Part shown: positions 48,898-60,055 of the stretch, one piece after another
Layout: each line of letters begins with the position of its first letter
How positions within the stretch are numbered: the stretch's first letter is position 1
Origin: Ehretia macrophylla
Lineage: Eukaryota; Streptophyta; Magnoliopsida; Boraginales; Ehretiaceae
Assembly: GCA_037974665.1 (NCBI GenBank)
Contig: CM075765.1
Location: 3,415,501 to 3,479,500 of the forward strand
Reading direction: 5' to 3'
Length of the DNA stretch: 64,000 nt
Made by a program: the position numbers and the translations under genes
Notes under the pieces: generated by a model
The model's database searches: none
The model's input: only the letters and a program-made list of their open reading frames with translations
What the model was told of the DNA's origin: nothing

Positions 48898-49423
48898 TAT
48901 CACGCCTCGACCCAACCCCACTCTAAAGGTTAAGTCCGGACTCGACAAACAGACAGAGTCTCCTCTATACCATAGACATCCTGGAAACTTGCAACATTCA
49001 ATAAAACCCCAAATACAACTAGAACTTCAATTCCAACTAAATCTCAACTTTAAGGCCATATGAGCCTTGACCAATACAAGACAATTTAAAAACATAAAAG
49101 CATGCAAGCAACAGTCATAGAATCTTTGTCTTTCATTTGTTTATTATACCACTCTATGTTAGCAAGTAAACATTCTTGAGAATTAAAGCCAACCATTTAA
49201 CCATTGCATTCTCACCCAAGCATGCAGCAACTAAAAGCAGGAATATAAGTTATTACATACATAGTTACATATCTCATACTAAATCCAAACTTATAACTGA
49301 ACAAATATATACAAGAATCCATAAGCTCCAAAATAGGACATATAATAATACAAACAAATTCTTCATATAAACAGCAAGAAACACGGCCACCTCAAGCACA
49401 AAGCACACAGCAACTAAGGCAAC
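48898..49423 (-). repeat. LTR fragment J (Gypsy, F/E-related)
   Basis: The edge TATCACGCCTCGACCCAACC and GACAGAGTCTCCTCTATACC match E and F. The conserved hairpin is at 49049-49070 with loop CATATGA. It is cut at 49423 by the start of LTR K. About 525 bases survive. Confidence 0.7.
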
Positions 49424-51820
49424 TGTGAAAACCCAGATTTCATCTTTGCATAGAATTGTGTGTTTTGACATGTTTATGTGTTATATGAATTAGAATGCGC
49501 TAATTCTGTGATTTATATTTCTATTACATGCTAAGTGTGCATTCATGAAATTTTCATTGAAAACGCCATTAGAAATTTTGTCGATGGTTTTTGTGAATAG
49601 TATTTTGAACGCGCATCCGCTAAAATTTTTATACGGGTGTTTTAAACATCTTAAAACTTAGTCCTCGAATATTCATAGACCCGTGTCTGATTAAAACAGA
49701 TTTCAAATCAGATTAAGAATTTTAAAGGTTTTTATATCTTCTTTTGCAAAAATCAAGTTTTTAACCGAGTCGGGTGTAACTATATGCATGTGAAAATTGT
49801 TGTCAACTAAAAATATGTTACTTAAAATAGTCTAAGTGTTGAATGCATATAAGTAAGCAAAATAGTCAAGAAAAACAATTAAAGGCAAAAATTATTAATT
49901 AAAAGACTAGAAAATCAACTTTGACTTTTATTATTTTGTTGACCTTGAGCTTTATATCATCAACAAACATTAAAAACAACACAAAAAACCCACAAAAACA
50001 CACACATGGCCGAAACTTAAGGCAGAGAAAAAGAGAGTAATTTTCAAAGGTTTTCAAAGCAAATTTCTCATAGAAAACTTAGTTTTAGGCCATGTCTTTT
50101 TGAACTGAGTTGGATTTCGCTTGTTAGGCATCTATTGCACGCATTCCTAGCTTTGTTTCGGATCAAATGTGAGAGAAAAATTCTAGATCTCAAAATGCAA
50201 TTTTTTGTCAATTTCATATAATTGCATTTTTATCCAATGAAATTTTAAATTGTTGTTAGATTGTTGCTCAATAGATGCCAAGAATCGTTTATTTGCGTTT
50301 ATATAAGTTTTGAACAGTAGTAGCATGTATTTTTATTTTTCGGGTATTAAAGTTGAGTATTTGGCGTATTGTTGAATAATTGTTGTTGTAGTGGTTGAAA
50401 TTGATTGATTATAGCTTCTAAAAATTTGTTAATTGCGAGGTAGTAATGTTGTAATGCCAATTTTTTGACTGGAATGTTGTACGAAAATCCTGGAAAATTC
50501 AGCTAAGAGCATTGCCAAAATTAGGGTTGTCGGGCTTGTTTTGGATGGCTTTTGGTTGGTATTTAGTGGAGTTAATGTAGTTGCATGTGTGGTTGAGTGA
50601 TAGAAAGTAGTTTGGAGGTTATTGGATTAGTAGATTGTAAGTTATGACTGTGGAAAGTTTATGTAGTCTTTCTTTAAATTTTAAAATGTTGTCTTTGGTT
50701 GTTTGGGTGGTGTTTGAGTGGTTGAATCTTGGGTTGTTGTTGGTTAGATTCGGGATTGGTTATGTAGTTTAATGCATGTTAAGTTGGGTGGCCTACTTTG
50801 TCATCTAACTTAGTTGTTAGTTATTTATTTGATTAGTTGATGTTATGTTATTGACATGATGTTAACTAATTGATTATTGATGAAGTCGGGAGATAGGCAA
50901 CCTACTTTTATTGTCCTTTCGTAATGTGAATGTTTAATATTATAGTCATGAGTTTTGATAGTGTGTGCCACCTCTCGGGCAGCATTGGGCTGTCGGGTTG
51001 ATAACGACATGACTATCATAGACTACCCCCAGCTCGTATGGGCGGAGATGCCATAGAGGGAGGGGCTAGATGAGGTACCTTGGGTGTGTGTTATAGGGAG
51101 TTATAAGAAGATGGCTGAGATCGTAATGGCATATGGAGCTACACCAACTAATGTATCGTTTCACAATTGAATGGTCATTTATGTGGTTGAATTGAAAAGT
51201 TGATGTTAATGAAGTTGTTGTTATAGTTGTTTATGGGATGATTTTCCTAAATGGTAAAGTTAATGTTTTCAAAAGATCTATAATTTATCACTGGGCTTGT
51301 TTTATATAAACTCACTCTCATTCGTTATCGGCAAGTAGGTGTTACTGAACTGGATTACGGCTACGTGCCTCAAGAAGCTGAGAATATGACTTATGTGGAC
51401 AAGTCTTATGTGCCGGAGTCATTTCCAAGAGTTTGTCTTAGTTTTCGTAATATATTGCATTGCTTAACTTACTTAAGGATAAGGACTTGTGTTGTACTAG
51501 TTTAGTAGTCTTTCTGTTGAATATGAATAGGTTGATAACTGGTTTATAATCTATTTTGCAAAAGTATGATATAGCCTATGTATGATGTTGGAACAGAGGC
51601 GTATAACTTATGAAAGAACTGTTGAATGGTTGTTTAATATATGGAAATGGTTGCGGTGTATGTTGTTAACATAGTTGAGGAGTTGTTGTTCTTTGGAGTT
51701 GGTTGTATGAAGTTCTAAAGGGTTGATTTAGAGCCCTGATGTCTGTATTATTGTTGTTATACTGTCGAAATTCTGTTGCATCATGACTAATTGTAGGTGG
51801 GGTCGAGTTGGGGCATTTCA
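49424..51820 (+). repeat. Element K 5' LTR (D/A/G family, plus strand)
   Basis: It starts TGTGAAAACCCAG and ends GGGTCGAGTTGGGGCATTTCA, the reverse-oriented counterpart of the A, D and G LTRs. Internal landmarks agree: TTTCGGATCAAATGTGAGAG near 50157, GCCACCTCTCGGGCAGC near 50968, CACTGGGCTTG near 51289, and the coding-like block 51335-51430. It is clearly more diverged than the A/G copies. Confidence 0.82.
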
Positions 51821-52069
51821 GGCGGGGTATTATCGGAATGTAGGTAGTGGTATTATCATGAAAGTATGTATGAAGTGAAAGAAAAGTGAAATATGTGATA
51901 ATATGACTAGATGATTAAGTGATTATGTGATTAACTGACTATGTGAATATGTGATCAATTTGTTTATGTGATTAATATTTAAGTGATTTATGTGCTTACA
52001 TGAGTTTTGTTGCCTATGTGCTATAAATTGTTTCTGTGTTATAACCTGTGCAAACTCTTTGATAGTAGA

Positions 52070-53330
52070 ATGACAGGTTGACCGAGAACACGAGGTAAGC
52101 CCCAAGGTGATGATGAGGCACCAGGTCAGGCAGCACCAGGCAGAGATTAGGGGTATGACCGTCTAGCAGTGGCTATGGACCGTATAACCGAGGTCATAGC
52201 GGGTCAAGCACAGATATTAGCCGGGCAGGCTACTCAGGCACAGGCTGTGCAGACTCAAATGCTAAACACACAGGGTGGTTTTCAAGGGCGAAGTATATTG
52301 AAGGAATTTATGGGTTACTATTCATCGAGATTCCAGGGTGAGCCCGATGATCAGAAAGCTGAAGCTTGGATCAGGAAAGTTGAGAAAATCTTCGATCCCA
52401 TAGATTATACAGATGAGAAAAATGTCACCTTTGCAGTGTATCTGTTTGATGACGAAGCTGAGGAGTGGTGGCGTACCGTGAGAACTGATTGGGAAGCACG
52501 AGGTACTCCTTATGTTTTGGATACCTTTCTTAGGGCATTCCGACTAAGTACATCCCAAGAATTGCGCGGGAATGAAGAGAGGCGGAGTTCCTATCTTTGG
52601 TTCAGGGTGATACTACAATGGCCCAGTACGAGGCCAACTTTACCAAGTTGTCCCACTTTGCACCAGAATTTGTAGTAGATCAAAAGCGTAAGACTCAAAG
52701 GTTTGTTTTGGGATTGAGGCAAGAGATTCAGGATGCAATGGCCCTGAATTAGTATGATGTGTTTTCAGAGGCCTTTAATGTGGCTTCTAGGTTGGAGAAG
52801 AAGAAAGGGGAGCAGATTGGTCCTAGTCAGCCTAGTAAGAGGCCATTCCAGCAGCTGGGTCAGCAAGGTGTGTATAGGCCTCCAGTGTAGCAGGTTGTGT
52901 ATAGGCCACCAGTACAGCAGAGCTCTTTTAGACCTCAGGGTCAGCAGGGTTTCTATAGGCCCCAGTTTCAGTAGGGGTCCTACTAGGCTCAATCACAGTA
53001 CAGGTCGGCCTTGTCTCAAGGTCAATATAGGCCTAGCGTTGTAAGACCTCAACAGTAGGCTGGTACAACTACTTTTTCAGCTTCTAGATCTTCAAGGGGC
53101 AGTGTTAGTGCTTCGTCATCGCAGTATGCTTACTGTAAACGTCAAGGCCATTTGGAGGCCGACTGTAGGGTAAAGGCAGGAACATGTTTAGGTTGCGGTT
53201 GCAACTAACACAGGGCGATGGATTGTCCTAGATTTTAGAGGTCTGAGGGTCGGCCAGTGACCCAGGGTTATCAAGGTTGATCTACCGGTGGTGCACCTCA
53301 GCAGCAGCAGGTTCAGGCTCGGGCCTACGT
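52070..53330 (+). pseudogene. Element K gag with zinc knuckle (broken)
   Basis: Readable parts include MDRITEVIAGQAQILAGQA near 52172, then RFQGEPDDQKAEAWIRKVEK and FAVYLFDDEAEEWW (retrotransposon gag domain, about 52330-52480). A Gln/Pro/Tyr-rich linker (about 52820-53060) and a CCHC-type zinc knuckle around 53128-53230 (RQGHLEADC) follow. This is the same order as gag of element G. Gag packages the RNA; the knuckle binds it. The reading frame is broken. Confidence 0.8.
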
Positions 53331-53815
53331 AGTAGATTTAGAGGAAGCACCTGAGGCAGCGGCGGTTGTGGAAGGTAACTTCCTTATACTCGATCAACTT
53401 GTTAAAGTGTTGATTGATTCTGGTGCTATGCATTCTTTCATTACACCTACTTGTGTGCAACGTGCTAACATGCTACCTGAAAGATTGCCTTATGTGGTTG
53501 AGATTAGTACTTCTTTGACTGATAAATATGTGATTGGCTTAGTATGTAAAGACTATAGAATACATGTTAAGGGTTAGGATTTTCCTTCGGGCCTTATCTT
53601 ATTTCCTATCCGGGGGTATGATGTTATTTTGTGTATGGACTGGCTTTCTATGTATGATGCCCAGTTAAACTGTAGAACAAAAGTAGTACGGTTTCGGTTG
53701 CCAAATCAGACAGTGGTTGAGGTAGCGAGGAACCGCAATGCTGAGACAAGTTTTATTATCTCATCGCTAAGACGAGTTTTATTATCTCATCAACTAAAGC
53801 CATTAAGTTGGTGAG
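53331..53815 (+). pseudogene. Element K aspartic protease (broken)
   Basis: The active-site stretch LIDSGAMHSFI lies at about 53410-53442. Later MDWLSMYDAQLNCR near 53635 matches the C-terminal half of the retroviral-type aspartic protease. The domain would cut the polyprotein. It is broken. Confidence 0.78.
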
Positions 53816-54191
53816 TAAGGGGTGTTCGGGTTATCTAGCTTATTTGAACAATAAGCCATCTGATCAACTTAAGCTGGAGGAAGTTCCTATAATTCGGGAA
53901 AATCCCAATGTACTTCCCGAGGAGTTGTCAGGATTGCCGCCAGAGAAAGATGTTGAGTTTGTGATTAATCTGATTCCCGGTACTCAACCTATTTCTAAAT
54001 CTGCGTACCGGATGGCACCGATTGAGCTAAAGGAGCTAAAAACTCAGTTGCAGGAATTATTGGAGAAGGGTTTCATTCAGCAGAGTTCTTCACTGTGGGG
54101 AGCACCCGTCTTATTTGTGAAGAACAAGGATGGTACCTTGAAATTGTGTATCAATTATTGTGGTTTGAATTAGGTGATCAGCAAGAACAAG
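53816..54191 (+). pseudogene. Element K reverse transcriptase, N-terminal part
   Basis: LPEELSGLPPEKDVEFVINL, then PGTQPISKSAYRMAP, LKTQLQELLEKGFIQQSSS and GAPVLFVKNKDGTLKLCINY form the classic N-terminal reverse-transcriptase stretch of plant Gypsy elements. It is cut by element G at the ACAAG target duplication (54187-54191). Confidence 0.85.
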
Positions 54192-56870
54192 TGTCACGCC
54201 CCAACTCGACCCCTCCAACAATCAGTCAGAACGCAACGGAATTTCGGCAGTATAACGACAGTAAATAGGACTTCAAGGCTCTAAACCAACCTCAATAGAA
54301 CATCATACATCTAACAACTCCTCAATAAAATAATAACATACATCATAACCATATTATACAATAATCATCCCTCGTTATACGCCTCCGTTCCAACATAATA
54401 CATAAACCTTAATATACATTATAAAAACATATTTAGCCAATTTAGCAATCTAATCATAAACAAAAGGAAGGCTTCTAAGACAACATCAACTAATTCATTA
54501 TTTTTTTCAACATCTTTTACATAATGAACTACAAAGCATATAAAAGTCTACTAAGTTAATATACAAGATAGTAAGACAATACAACATCAAGGATAAGACT
54601 CCGGAACATAAGACTCATCCACGTAAGGCACATTTTCCACATTCTCCTCTTCAGGAGGCACGTACCTGTAATCCTGCGATAGTACACCTGTATGCATGCA
54701 ATAATAGAGAGTGAGCTTATATAAATAAGCCCAGTGAGGATCCGATAGATCTCGAGCAAGGTCTACTAAACTCCTTGGAATAATCCTTTGAGTCAGTAAA
54801 CACACAATGAACATCAATAATCATTATAAATGCAACAATAGTAATAACTGTAAACACACAATAAGGATACGATACATTTGTTGATGAAGCCCTATACACC
54901 AATTCCATGCTCAACAACTCCTCCAAACTCAATGACACAATTCCTGAGGTACCTTGACCTAGACCCACACCCCATGGCCTCTCCGCCCATGCGAGATAGG
55001 GATTAGCCATGATAACTGTGCCCGCAGCCCAGGATGCCTCCCGAGGTGACACAACATTATCAAAGCTCACAACAATGAGACTCAACATAAATAAACTGAG
55101 AGATCAGCAACAAAAGTGCCCGATTCCCGTAATCAATAATCAATCAATAATCTGGGAGATCAGCAACGAAAGTGCCCGATTCCCGTACTTAATAATAAAT
55201 CAATAATTTGGGAGATCAGCAACAAAAGTGCCCGATTCCCGTACTCAATAATAAATCAATAATTTGGGAGATCAGCAACAAAAGTGCCCGATTCCCGTAC
55301 TCAATAATAAATCAATAATTTGGGAGATCAGCAACAAAAGTGCCCGATTCCCGTACTCAATAATAAATAAATAAACAGGGAGATCAGCAACAAAAGTGCC
55401 CGATTCCCGTAATCAATAATAATCAATATAACATCAATATTTAATTAAACAACAAACAACTAAGTTAGATGACAAAGTAGGCCATCCAACTTAACATGCA
55501 TGAAACACGTAATCTAACCCTAGTCTAACCATTAACAACTCACAATTCAATCACTCAAACACCACCCAATCATCTAAGGCATAGTTCAAGAATTTAAAGA
55601 AAGACAACCTAAACTTCAAATAATCATATCTTACATTCTACTAATCCAAACAACTCCAAATCAGTTTCAAACTCTCACCCAATCAATCAACTACATTAGC
55701 CCCCTCGGAAACCAACCAAAACACATCTAAATCATGCTCAACAACCCTAAAACCCTAGTGTGTCATGGCTGAAATTTTCGAATTTTGGCACGGATATCAC
55801 AATCAAAAATTCGGCATTACAACGGCGCTACCACGTAATTATCAATCTTTTAGAAATCGACGGCAATCGATTCCGATCAACACAACTCAATATATTCAAC
55901 ATTCAACAAATTAATCAACTTTAAATACCCGAAAAATAATAAATATGCTACATCCGTTCAAATCTTGCAGTGTTGCATATAAATGATCCCTAGCATGCAT
56001 GGAGCAATAATCTAACATCAGATTCACATTCTAACGGTTCAATAATTAATTATACGCAAAAACATAAAAATGACATTTTGAGATCTAGAATTTTTCTCTC
56101 ACCTTTGATCCGAAGTAAAGCTAGGAATGCGTGCAATGGGTGCCCAACAAGCGGAATCTAGCTCGGTTTGAAAAGATTCGGACTTTAAATGAGTTTTCTA
56201 AGGCAAAATTGCTTTGAAAAATAAAATGAAAAACTCTCAAAATGGCCAAAGAAACTCACGGCTGCAATGTATGTGTTTTTGTGGTGTTTGCTTTGTTTTT
56301 AGTGTGTGTAGAGATTTATATGCATAAGTCAACAAAATAGAAAAAGTCAAAGTTGAAACTTTAGTGTTTTTTTGTATTTTCTTGACTTTAAATGCATTTT
56401 CTTGATCACCAAAGTTCAAAACAATTATGCAACACCCAAGATAGCTCAAGTAGGTTATTTTTAGGTGACAAGAAGTTTTACAATCAAACAATTCTACCCG
56501 AGTCGGCTTATAACTCGATTTTCGCAAAAGTCGGTGTAAAAACCCTAATAAATTCCTAAGCCGATTTTAAAACTGTTTTAATCAAACACAGGTCTATTAA
56601 AGTCCATGGACTAGGTCTAGAAGGGTTAAAAAGACCAGTTTCAAAATTTTAGCGGACGTGTTTCGAAAACACTATTCACTAAAAATCGACGATAAAATTT
56701 CTGACTCCGTTTTTTAGAAAAATTTCATGAATGTACATTTAGCATGTTCTAAGAGTATTGATATCAAAATTATCACATTCTAAGTCATGCAGCACATAGA
56801 CAGGTCAATTCATGCAAAACGAGAATAAAACACGCAAAGCGAGATAAGGTCAAAAATTTGGGGTTTCACA
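54192..56870 (-). repeat. Element G 3' LTR (left copy)
   Basis: This 2679-base LTR carries the coding-like block at 54589-54690, the GCTTAT/ATAAGC stem-loop near 54713-54738, and a six-unit array of 56-base repeats at about 55098-55430. Confidence 0.92.
55098..55430. repeat. Six 56-base tandem units in left LTR of G
   Basis: Each unit has GGGAGATCAGCAACAAAAG, then TGCCCGATTCCCGTA and an AT-rich tail (CAATAATAAATCAATAATTT). The sister LTR has five units. Confidence 0.9.
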
Positions 56871-56906
56871 TTCTCCCCTCCTTAAAACAATTGCATCCTC
56901 GCAATT
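56871..56906 (-). promoter_or_regulatory. Element G polypurine tract and adjacent hairpin
   Basis: The minus strand reads TTTTAAGGAGGGGAGAA (56871-56887) against the LTR, identical to A. The inverted repeat at 56889-56906 has arms AATTGCA and CGCAATT with one mismatch. Confidence 0.8.
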
Positions 56907-57528
56907 CTGCATCGATCCCAAGACAAACTCAGGTGCTGACTCAAACATACTGATTGAAAGACCAATTACTAAATTCCGAATACGAACCAAGAACACCAAG
57001 TAGGAACACCAAATAAGATCATCGAATAAAAATCCCCATACAAGAAGCTTAAATAGGAACGCTGAATAAGAACACTGACTAGAATTTCTGAATAAGAATC
57101 TCAAATAAATTACCGAAGAAGAACGCCAAACATAGATCCCGTAATAGAGCACCAATCAAGAATACCAATTGAGAACTTCGAACAAGATCACCAAGCGAGA
57201 ATACCAAATAATAATCCCAATATAAGAACTCCGGATAATACCGTATCAGAATTCCACATAAGAATACCGCATAGAAAATACCATAGAAGATGTCCAAAGA
57301 AGTATGCTGAATAAGAATCTCCATACAGAAATCTCGAGGAAGAATGCCATATAAAATCACCAAATAAGAATCCCAATAATCAATGTATAGTCATAAAGTA
57401 GCTTGACCCCTAATCGGAATTCCATATACCTCAGCGTCACATACTACTCAGTCGCCAACTGATATGATGCACATGCTAACTTTAATCGCATAAGGCAAAC
57501 TTTCTACTTATATTTTAGCACGTTGCAC
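56907..57528 (-). other. Element G interior 3' of gag: quasi-periodic tract
   Basis: No gene is recognised. Between about 56980 and 57380 the plus strand repeats AATAAGAA/NNNCC words (for example GAATACCAA, GAACACCAA, GAATCTCAA) every 14-18 bases. Three overlapping minus-strand open frames (62-101 codons) are repeat translations with no known domain. Confidence 0.6.
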
Positions 57529-58944
57529 TCAAGGAGGTATAATATTTAATTGGTTGAGAATAAGTAAGTTACCTTTCACCACTGCTGTCGCCTCTGGCAA
57601 TTCCTCCAAGTCCACTACGTAGGCCTGAGCCTGAGCCCTCTGCTGATACTGAGGTGTACTGCTTGCAGGTCCACCCTGATAACCCTGGACTGCTGGCTGA
57701 CCCGTAGAACCCTGATACCTGGGGCAATCCCTCACCCGGTGTTGGTTGCTGCCGCAACCTAAACACGTCCCTACCTTTCTTCGACAGTCGGCCTCCATAT
57801 GGCCCTTACGTTCACAATAAACACACTGCAGCATCGGAGCACTGACACTGCCTCCTAAAGAACCAGAAGCTGAATAAGCAGCTGGACCAGCCTGCTGCTG
57901 AGGTCTCACCACACTAGGCCTGTACTGACCCTGAGACTGGGCTGGCCTATACTGAGTCTGAACCTGATATGGCCCCTGCTGAAACTGAGGCCGATAGTAA
58001 CTCTGCTGACCCTGTGGCCTACAAGAACCCTGCTGGGCTGGTGGCCTGTAGACAGCCTGCTGTACTGGAGGCCTATATATAACCTGCTGGCCCTGTGGCT
58101 GATACGGCCTCTTACTAGGCTGACTGGAGACAATCTGATCCCCTTTCCTCTTCTCTAACCTAGAAGCTGCATCAAAAGCCTCAGTGAAGATATTATAGCG
58201 ATTCAGAGCCATTGCATCCTGAATCTCGGGCCTCAATCCCAACATAAATCTATGGGTCTTCCTCTCCTCCACAGCTACAAACTCCGGTGCATACCGAGAC
58301 AACCTAGTGAATGTAGCCTCATACTGAGCCACAGAAGAATCCCCCTGTACCAAAGATAGGAACTCAGCCTCTCTCCTCTCCCGTGCAACCCTTGGGACAT
58401 ACTTATCCCTAAAAGCAGTTAGAAAGGCATCCCAAACATACGGAACACCCCGGGTCTCCCAACTGGCTCTCAGAGTGCGCTACCACTCCTCTGCCTCATC
58501 ATCAAGCAAATAGACAGCAGAAGTCACCTTCCTCTCATCAGTGTACCCGAGAGGATCAAAAATTTTCTCTAACTTACTAATCCACGACTCGGCCTTCCTA
58601 TCATCAGGCTCTCCCTGAAATCTAGGAGGATAGTACCCCAGAAACTCCTTCATAGAACCTCGACCGTGATTACCACCCTGTACATTCTGTATCTGGGCCT
58701 GCAATGCCTGAGTCTGAGCAGCCTGACCCGCTAACAACTGGGCCTGTCCAGCCATCAAATCTGCAATCCGATCCATTGCTGCCCCTAACCTATCATCACC
58801 CCTATCACGGCCCTGTGCCACACTACCAGGAACCTCATCTACTATCTCGGGCCTACCACGAGTCCTCGGTCTACCGGCCATCGTACTAATCAAAGAGTTA
58901 GCACAGTTATAGCACGTAAATAGGTTATAAACAATTATTAACAC
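57529..58944 (-). pseudogene. Element G gag (zinc-knuckle capsid protein)
   Basis: Gag reads leftward from the ATG at 58879-58881 (MAGRPRTRGRPEIVDE). Order: a short N-terminus; an MDRIADLMAGQAQLLAGQAA repeat helix; the gag domain with RFQGEPDDRKAESWISKLEK and VYLLDDEAEEW; VQGDSSVAQYEATFTRLSRY and APEFVAVEERKTHRFMLGLR; a Gln/Tyr/Pro-rich linker with repeated YRPPxQQ units (about 57900-58090); then CVYCERKGHMEADC and CLGCGSNQHRVRDC, two CCHC-like knuckles (about 57720-57835). It stops near 57529 with no protease following. It looks close to whole, with one or two breaks. Gag alone could still package RNA if a relative supplied pol. Confidence 0.85.
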
Positions 58945-59131
58945 CTAAACAACAAATTCATATAAAACACATAAACAAATTGATCACATAATCACATAAG
59001 CACTAAATCACATAATCACATAATCATTTAATCATATTAACACATATTTCACTTTTCTTTCACTTCATACATACTTGCATGCTTAGACCACTACCCACAT
59101 TCCGAGGATACCCCGGCTGACAGCTAATCAA

Positions 59132-59143
59132 GCTCTGATACCA
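59132..59143 (-). promoter_or_regulatory. Primer-binding site of element G
   Basis: The minus strand reads TGGTATCAGAGC, 6 bases inside the 5' LTR edge at 59150. The leader between it and gag (58945-59131) has CACATAATCA repeats like D and A. Confidence 0.88.
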
Positions 59144-60055
59144 CTTAAATGTCACGCCCCAACTCGACCCCTCCAACAATCAGTCAGGACGCAACGGAAT
59201 TTCGGCAGTATAACGACAGTAAATAGGACTTCAAGGCTCTAAACCAACCTCAATAGAACATCATACATCTAACAACTCCTCAATAAAATAATAACATACA
59301 TCATAACCATATTATACAATAATCATCCCTCGTTATACGCCTCCGTTCCAACATAATACATAAACCTTAATATACATTATAAAAACATATTTAGCCAATT
59401 TAGCAATCTAATCATAAACAAAAGGAAGGCTTCTAAGACAACATCAACTAATTCATTATTTTTTTCAACATCTTTTACATAATGAACTACAAAGCATATA
59501 AAAGTCTACTAAGTTAATATACAAGATAGTAAGACAATACAACATCAAGGATAAGACTCCGGAACATAAGACTCATCCACGTAAGGCACATTTTCCACAT
59601 TCTCCTCTTCAGGAGGCACGTACCCGTAATCCTGCGATAGTACACCTGTATGCATGCAATAATAGAGAGTGAGCTTATATAAATAAGCCCAGTGAGGATC
59701 CGATAGATCTCGAGCAAGGTCTACTAAACTCCTTGGAATAATCCTTTGAGTCAGTAAACACACAATGAACATCAATAATCATTATAAATGCAACAATAGT
59801 AATAACTGTAAACACACAATAAGGATACGATACATTTGTTGATGAAGCCCTATACACCAATTCCATGCTCAACAACTCCTCCAAACTCAATGACACAATT
59901 CCTGAGGTACCTTGACCTAGACCCACACCCCATGGCCTCTCCGCCCATGCGAGATAGGGATTAGCCATGATAACTGTGCCCGCAGCCCAGGATGCCTCCC
60001 GAGGTGACACAACATTATCAAAGCTCACAACAATGAGACTCAACATAAATAAACT

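Noticed and set aside
52765-53044. Open frames on both strands over the gag linker of K
   Set aside because: They are out-of-frame readings of the repetitive Gln/Pro/Tyr-rich gag linker.
54717-55088. Minus-strand open frame of 123 codons, repeated identically at 59675-60046
   Set aside because: It recurs only because the two LTRs of G are near-identical. No known domain is seen, and A and D do not keep the frame over most of its length. Only the short downstream block is treated as possibly coding.
55098-55430. Regular 56-base repeats as a CRISPR-like array
   Set aside because: The whole unit repeats, including the would-be spacers; it lies inside an LTR of a plant element and recurs in the sister LTR.
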